In this document: piece after piece, positions 60,701 to 64,000 of the stretch
Position numbering within the stretch: position 1 is the stretch's first letter
Layout: every line of letters starts with the position of its first letter
Assembly (NCBI GenBank): GCA_002189035.1
Contig: CM007991.1
Span: forward strand, 2,232,001-2,296,000
DNA: 64,000 nt
DNA from: Utricularia gibba
Lineage: Eukaryota; Streptophyta; Magnoliopsida; Lamiales; Lentibulariaceae
Reading direction: 5' to 3'
Position numbers and translations under genes: made by a program
The notes under the pieces: model-generated
What the model saw: only the letters and a program-made list of their open reading frames with translations
The model's database searches: none
Told to the model about the DNA's origin: nothing

Positions 60701-63583
60701 GACCTAAACAGAGAGTAAAAGAAAGACATTTCTTTTTTTAAAAACGTAATCCGTCACAAGTTAATTACATAACTTAAATTACCAGAAATGGACAGCAAAT
60801 GAAATAGTGTCCATGGTGTAGGAATGACCCCTGATGAAAAATCCTCCAAAGAATATACGCTTTAGTCCAAACCTCAGTGCGTTCAAGTAAGCAATCTGTT
60901 GATAAGTAGAAATGCATACTATATGTAGCATTATCATATCGAGGCAAAAGATTTATTTATAAAGCAAAACATTATTACCTAAGTGTCCTAACTAACTCAC
61001 CTGGCCTATATTATAAGAAATCATCCTCAACAAAGAAAGAGATATATCTTCAGGTCTGTAATCTTCAAGCTCTTTACTCTCAGAGATGGCTTTACCAAAA
61101 CTTGAAGCAATTGTTGATGCAGAAAGACCAATCTGCAACAATTAAACCCAATAAAGGTACGGAGAAAATATGGAAAACTATGCAGAAAAAAAAAGGAAAC
61201 AGCAGAAGAATCGTAAGAAAAAAAAAAGAAACAGCAGAAAACAGAAAGACAGATGCCAAAAGTATCCAGTACAATCCTACCAACATACTGAGTTAGGAAG
61301 AAAACTGGACTCCATTTCGTAATCAATGAGTCATTTTTTGGCCCAAGTAAAAACTAACTGCTAAAAATCCACATAGATAAGACCTTGGAATATTCCATGC
61401 CCCATAAATATCCCCAACCAGCATATCAATTGTCCTGTTATCTCCCTTCTGGCTAAGCTCTAATAATTCATCAAAACTGGTGACAAAATACAGGCGAAAT
61501 AGGCAAGCGTTATGACACAGAAGAATGAAATCTAGGATATCAAATGCCAAAACTTAGATGAAAAAAAACCTTTTGCACTTAGTTAACAGCTTGCCCAGGC
61601 CCCAGTAAGTACCACCACCAACATTTGTCCCACTGACTCGCTGGAATACTCCATCTCCATCAACCTGAAAAATAGCGCATGTGATTAAATGGTATCCTGT
61701 ATCCCAAACTTCTGTCTACCTAAAACGAAAACAAAAGTCAACCAGAAAGACAATAAAAAGCCAATACCTTGATAATGCTGACACCAGAACCTATATTCAC
61801 TAGAAGATAAGGAAATAAGTCATTGGAGTCGATCTGCACAAATTCTTTCTGGCCTTCCATATGCGTAAAAGCTTCATGTCTAATGGCCTAAATCCAAAGA
61901 ATCTTTATATAAGAGTGTGGAAAGGATCACATCTCCTCTTCTAGTTCAAATTATACACATCAAAATCAAGGGGAAAAATCAAAACACTCAATGATACACA
62001 GCTAAAACACACCTTTAGCAAAAAATTAGCACCTGCTACGAGGCATGTCATTTCGTCCTCTTTATCTATGCTAATTCCAAGACGTTCCTTAAAAAGTTCA
62101 GCAAACTTGTAGGCCCCACCACCTGTGGCCTTCAGGAAGATGGATATTTTGTTAATAAACACCCATGTGAAGCGGCATGATAACATATACTAAATAAGGA
62201 AATTCACGGGTTGAAATTGCAGAAGACAATGGCCTTGCCCCCCTCATTTCTGTAATTCATCTTTAAATGAGTTCAAATTTACTTTTCCTAGTAAGCAGCA
62301 TACCCCTGATTCATAAATTCTACAATAAATCATAAGTTAGAATCTTAAAATTAAAAATTGTAAAAAGCTCTCCAAAATATATTTTAAGATGGTCTTAAAA
62401 AAAACCAATGAAAGTAAAACTGGGTAAGAAAAGTATTTAGAAGCCATAAATCGGACACAAAGGATATGAATGGAAGCATTAGGAGCATCCAAGGTATAAC
62501 TAAGTAGCTTAAAGAGAATACAACTCCTGACTGGTAACTTCTTAGAACATACCTTTATAACGGTACTGTAAGTGTTGGTATTTTGTGATTCCCAGTTATG
62601 TGAATCCACTCCTAGGCTCAGGAAGCAAAGAACTTCAGAATTAAATAATGACATACATAAAACCGAAAACAAAATGTTTCTAGAATCGTACTCCATGGAC
62701 AATTTCATCTTTTAAGTAAATGATATATCATACCACCACGGTGCAGTTGCTTGGAATAGATAAAATCCAGGCACTCATTGATCTTAGTTGTTTCAAATTT
62801 TACAAAATGCAGCCTCCCTCCCAGAACTGGGTAGCTCCTTCTAGAGCCATTTTTTACACCAAGTCTCTCACTGATTGCCCTTCTCCTACTTTCATTCACA
62901 TGCTGATTCTCACGCCTCGAGAAATACACCAATTTAATGAGTGAGCCTACAAATATTACACAATTCTTCAAATTTCGACAGAAAAAAAAATCCTCAACCC
63001 AACAGAAAGCAGGAAATATATAATGCGAGCCTATAAACATAGAAAAGAGGGGACCTGACTTTATGTCAGAAACTGAACACCAATGCTGTTCAAGTTATTT
63101 TGCAAGACCAAATCTCAAAATCAAAAGCTTCATAGAATTAGCAGACAACTAACATTTCGGCAACAGTTTCAGTAGCCTTACGATTATTAAGACCACAGAG
63201 CAAAAGGTTGAGAACAATAAATATACACGATAAACCACCACATACATGATCTGAAGCCTTAAAAAGCTACCTCCAATATCCAAAGCCAAGTGAGAGATAT
63301 CATCAGACTGATTAGGCAACAGAATCGTGGGGTTCCTATCTTCGAAATTCCCCTGTATGGCCGCTCTGCTCAGGTCCAATTGAGGCCTTGAAGAAGACCT
63401 ACGGATCGAATTCCCAGAAACGGGTGCCATATCCTTGTCTACCGTTCCACTTCGAAGAAATCCACAGTCAACATTTCCTTTGGCGAGGTTGATCTTGGCT
63501 TCCACGTCATAGCTCGTATTTATATCTCCGTCATTCACGATGTTGTTTAGTTCTTGGTGGCTATCTGTTGAACCACCATCCAT
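57795..63583 (-). CDS. PANK2: Pantothenate kinase 2 with C-terminal DUF89 phosphatase domain, two one-base frame breaks
   Basis: The kinase half phosphorylates pantothenate, the first step of CoA synthesis. The DUF89 half is a metal-dependent phosphatase of the damage-control family. I assemble 22 exons from 63271-63583 down to 57795-57884. They total 920 residues once two bases are restored; Arabidopsis PANK2 is about 900. Kinase landmarks are HLALDIGG (exon 1 end), SYPVLGGRLHFVKFETTKIN, ATGGGAYKFAELFKERLG, SGTNVGGGTYWGLG and GLKRIFFGGFFIRGHSYTMD. DUF89 landmarks are AKRRGDAFARAFSAHLAR, EGVLAANIFDWGSRAC, ALLFVDNSGADVVLGMLPLA, NSLPALNDVTAMELPDI, VENGCGSPCIDLRQVS and EKLIQGNIYDCVCR. Runs at 60250-60254 and 61400-61403 are each one base short, and the exons on either side agree only when one base is restored at each. 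The start is ATG at 63583 (MDGGSTDSH). Confidence 0.94.
58115..58132. repeat. T18 homopolymer in a PANK2 intron
   Basis: Eighteen consecutive T in the intron between the exons at 57995-58066 and 58182-58376. Its length is likely variable and error-prone. Confidence 0.85.
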
Positions 63584-64000
63584 GGTAATAACTCCACCAC
63601 AACCCAATCTACTCTTCCCCACTCCAGTAGCCAACGAGGCCCTACTACCATTTACTCAGTTGGACGTCCCACATTTCACACAAAACAGGGATAACAATAA
63701 AGGCCCCAGCTGCTGCATAAAAGATCAAGGCATTACCCAACACCAAGCAAAACCCCCCTTTCGACCCAGAAACGCAAAAAGATAACCTTGGGAACCCGTG
63801 CCTTATCGAATCTAAAAAAAATGATTGAAATACTGAACCTAGGGTCTTAACTCAATTCACAAGTCAAGGACTGCAAATTAAATTCGAGTGGCGTGGTCCA
63901 AAGGCGACACGCAATTTCAGAAAATGATGATGATGATGACGATCACGATGACGATGATACCATCACAATCATTCTCACCAAGCATTTGCGGATGCTTATC
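63584..64000. other. PANK2 upstream region
   Basis: About 420 bases upstream of the PANK2 start, holding its promoter and 5' UTR. It contains an imperfect GAT/GAC triplet repeat at about 63924-63958. No gene is seen before the window edge. Confidence 0.5.
63924..63958. repeat. (GAT/GAC)n imperfect triplet repeat
   Basis: About twelve near-identical GAT, GAC or CAC triplets in a row upstream of PANK2. It has the form of a decaying microsatellite. Confidence 0.75.

Overview
This is nuclear DNA from a flowering plant. Nearly every gene is split by short GT-AG introns and encodes a protein known from angiosperms: FY, the two-domain UMP synthase, LNK2, CHR24, TITAN-like, a STICHEL-like protein, a BOI-type RING protein and the two-domain PANK2. 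I cannot name the species. I see no transposon, tRNA, rRNA, CRISPR array, organelle insert or virus-like segment. It is a gene-dense, single-copy euchromatic stretch with about one gene per 3.5 kb.

Layout, left to right. The last exon of a PIP5K (+) meets FY (-) tail to tail. UMPS (-) and LNK2 (-) follow in tandem. LNK2 shares a 660-bp divergent promoter region with the SNF2 ATPase CHR24 (+). Then come a membrane-anchor-type receptor-like kinase (+), TITAN-like (+), a four-MA3 translation regulator (-), a STICHEL-like DnaX-type protein (-), an unidentified short ORF (-), RPL27A (+), an OCRE/G-patch protein (+), an EMB2759-like plastid membrane protein (+), a PP2A B55 subunit (-), an F-box/FBD protein (-), a large uncharacterised multipass membrane protein (+), a PX/Rubicon-homology protein (+), a BOI-related RING E3 ligase (+) and PANK2 (-). 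Exon models were built by hand from splice sites and remembered homologues. In each complete model the exon lengths add up to a whole number of codons, counting one restored base per frameshift where stated.

The genes are unrelated housekeeping and regulatory genes, not a pathway cluster. They cover mRNA 3'-end processing, pyrimidine and CoA synthesis, the clock, chromatin, splicing, translation and protein degradation. Several neighbours recall Arabidopsis microsynteny (UMPS-LNK2; STICHEL-like, MRF and TITAN-like).

The most striking observation concerns the sequence itself. Six coding exons in five conserved genes (FY, CHR24, the kinase, MRF, and PANK2 twice), probably also the F-box gene, lose frame by exactly one base. 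Each loss falls in a run of four or five G or C. Replacing one base restores the conserved frame every time. This looks like systematic under-calling of G/C homopolymers in the assembly, not parallel pseudogenisation. I found no convincing undescribed system. The best biological lead is the uncharacterised membrane protein at 46.0-50.7 kb.
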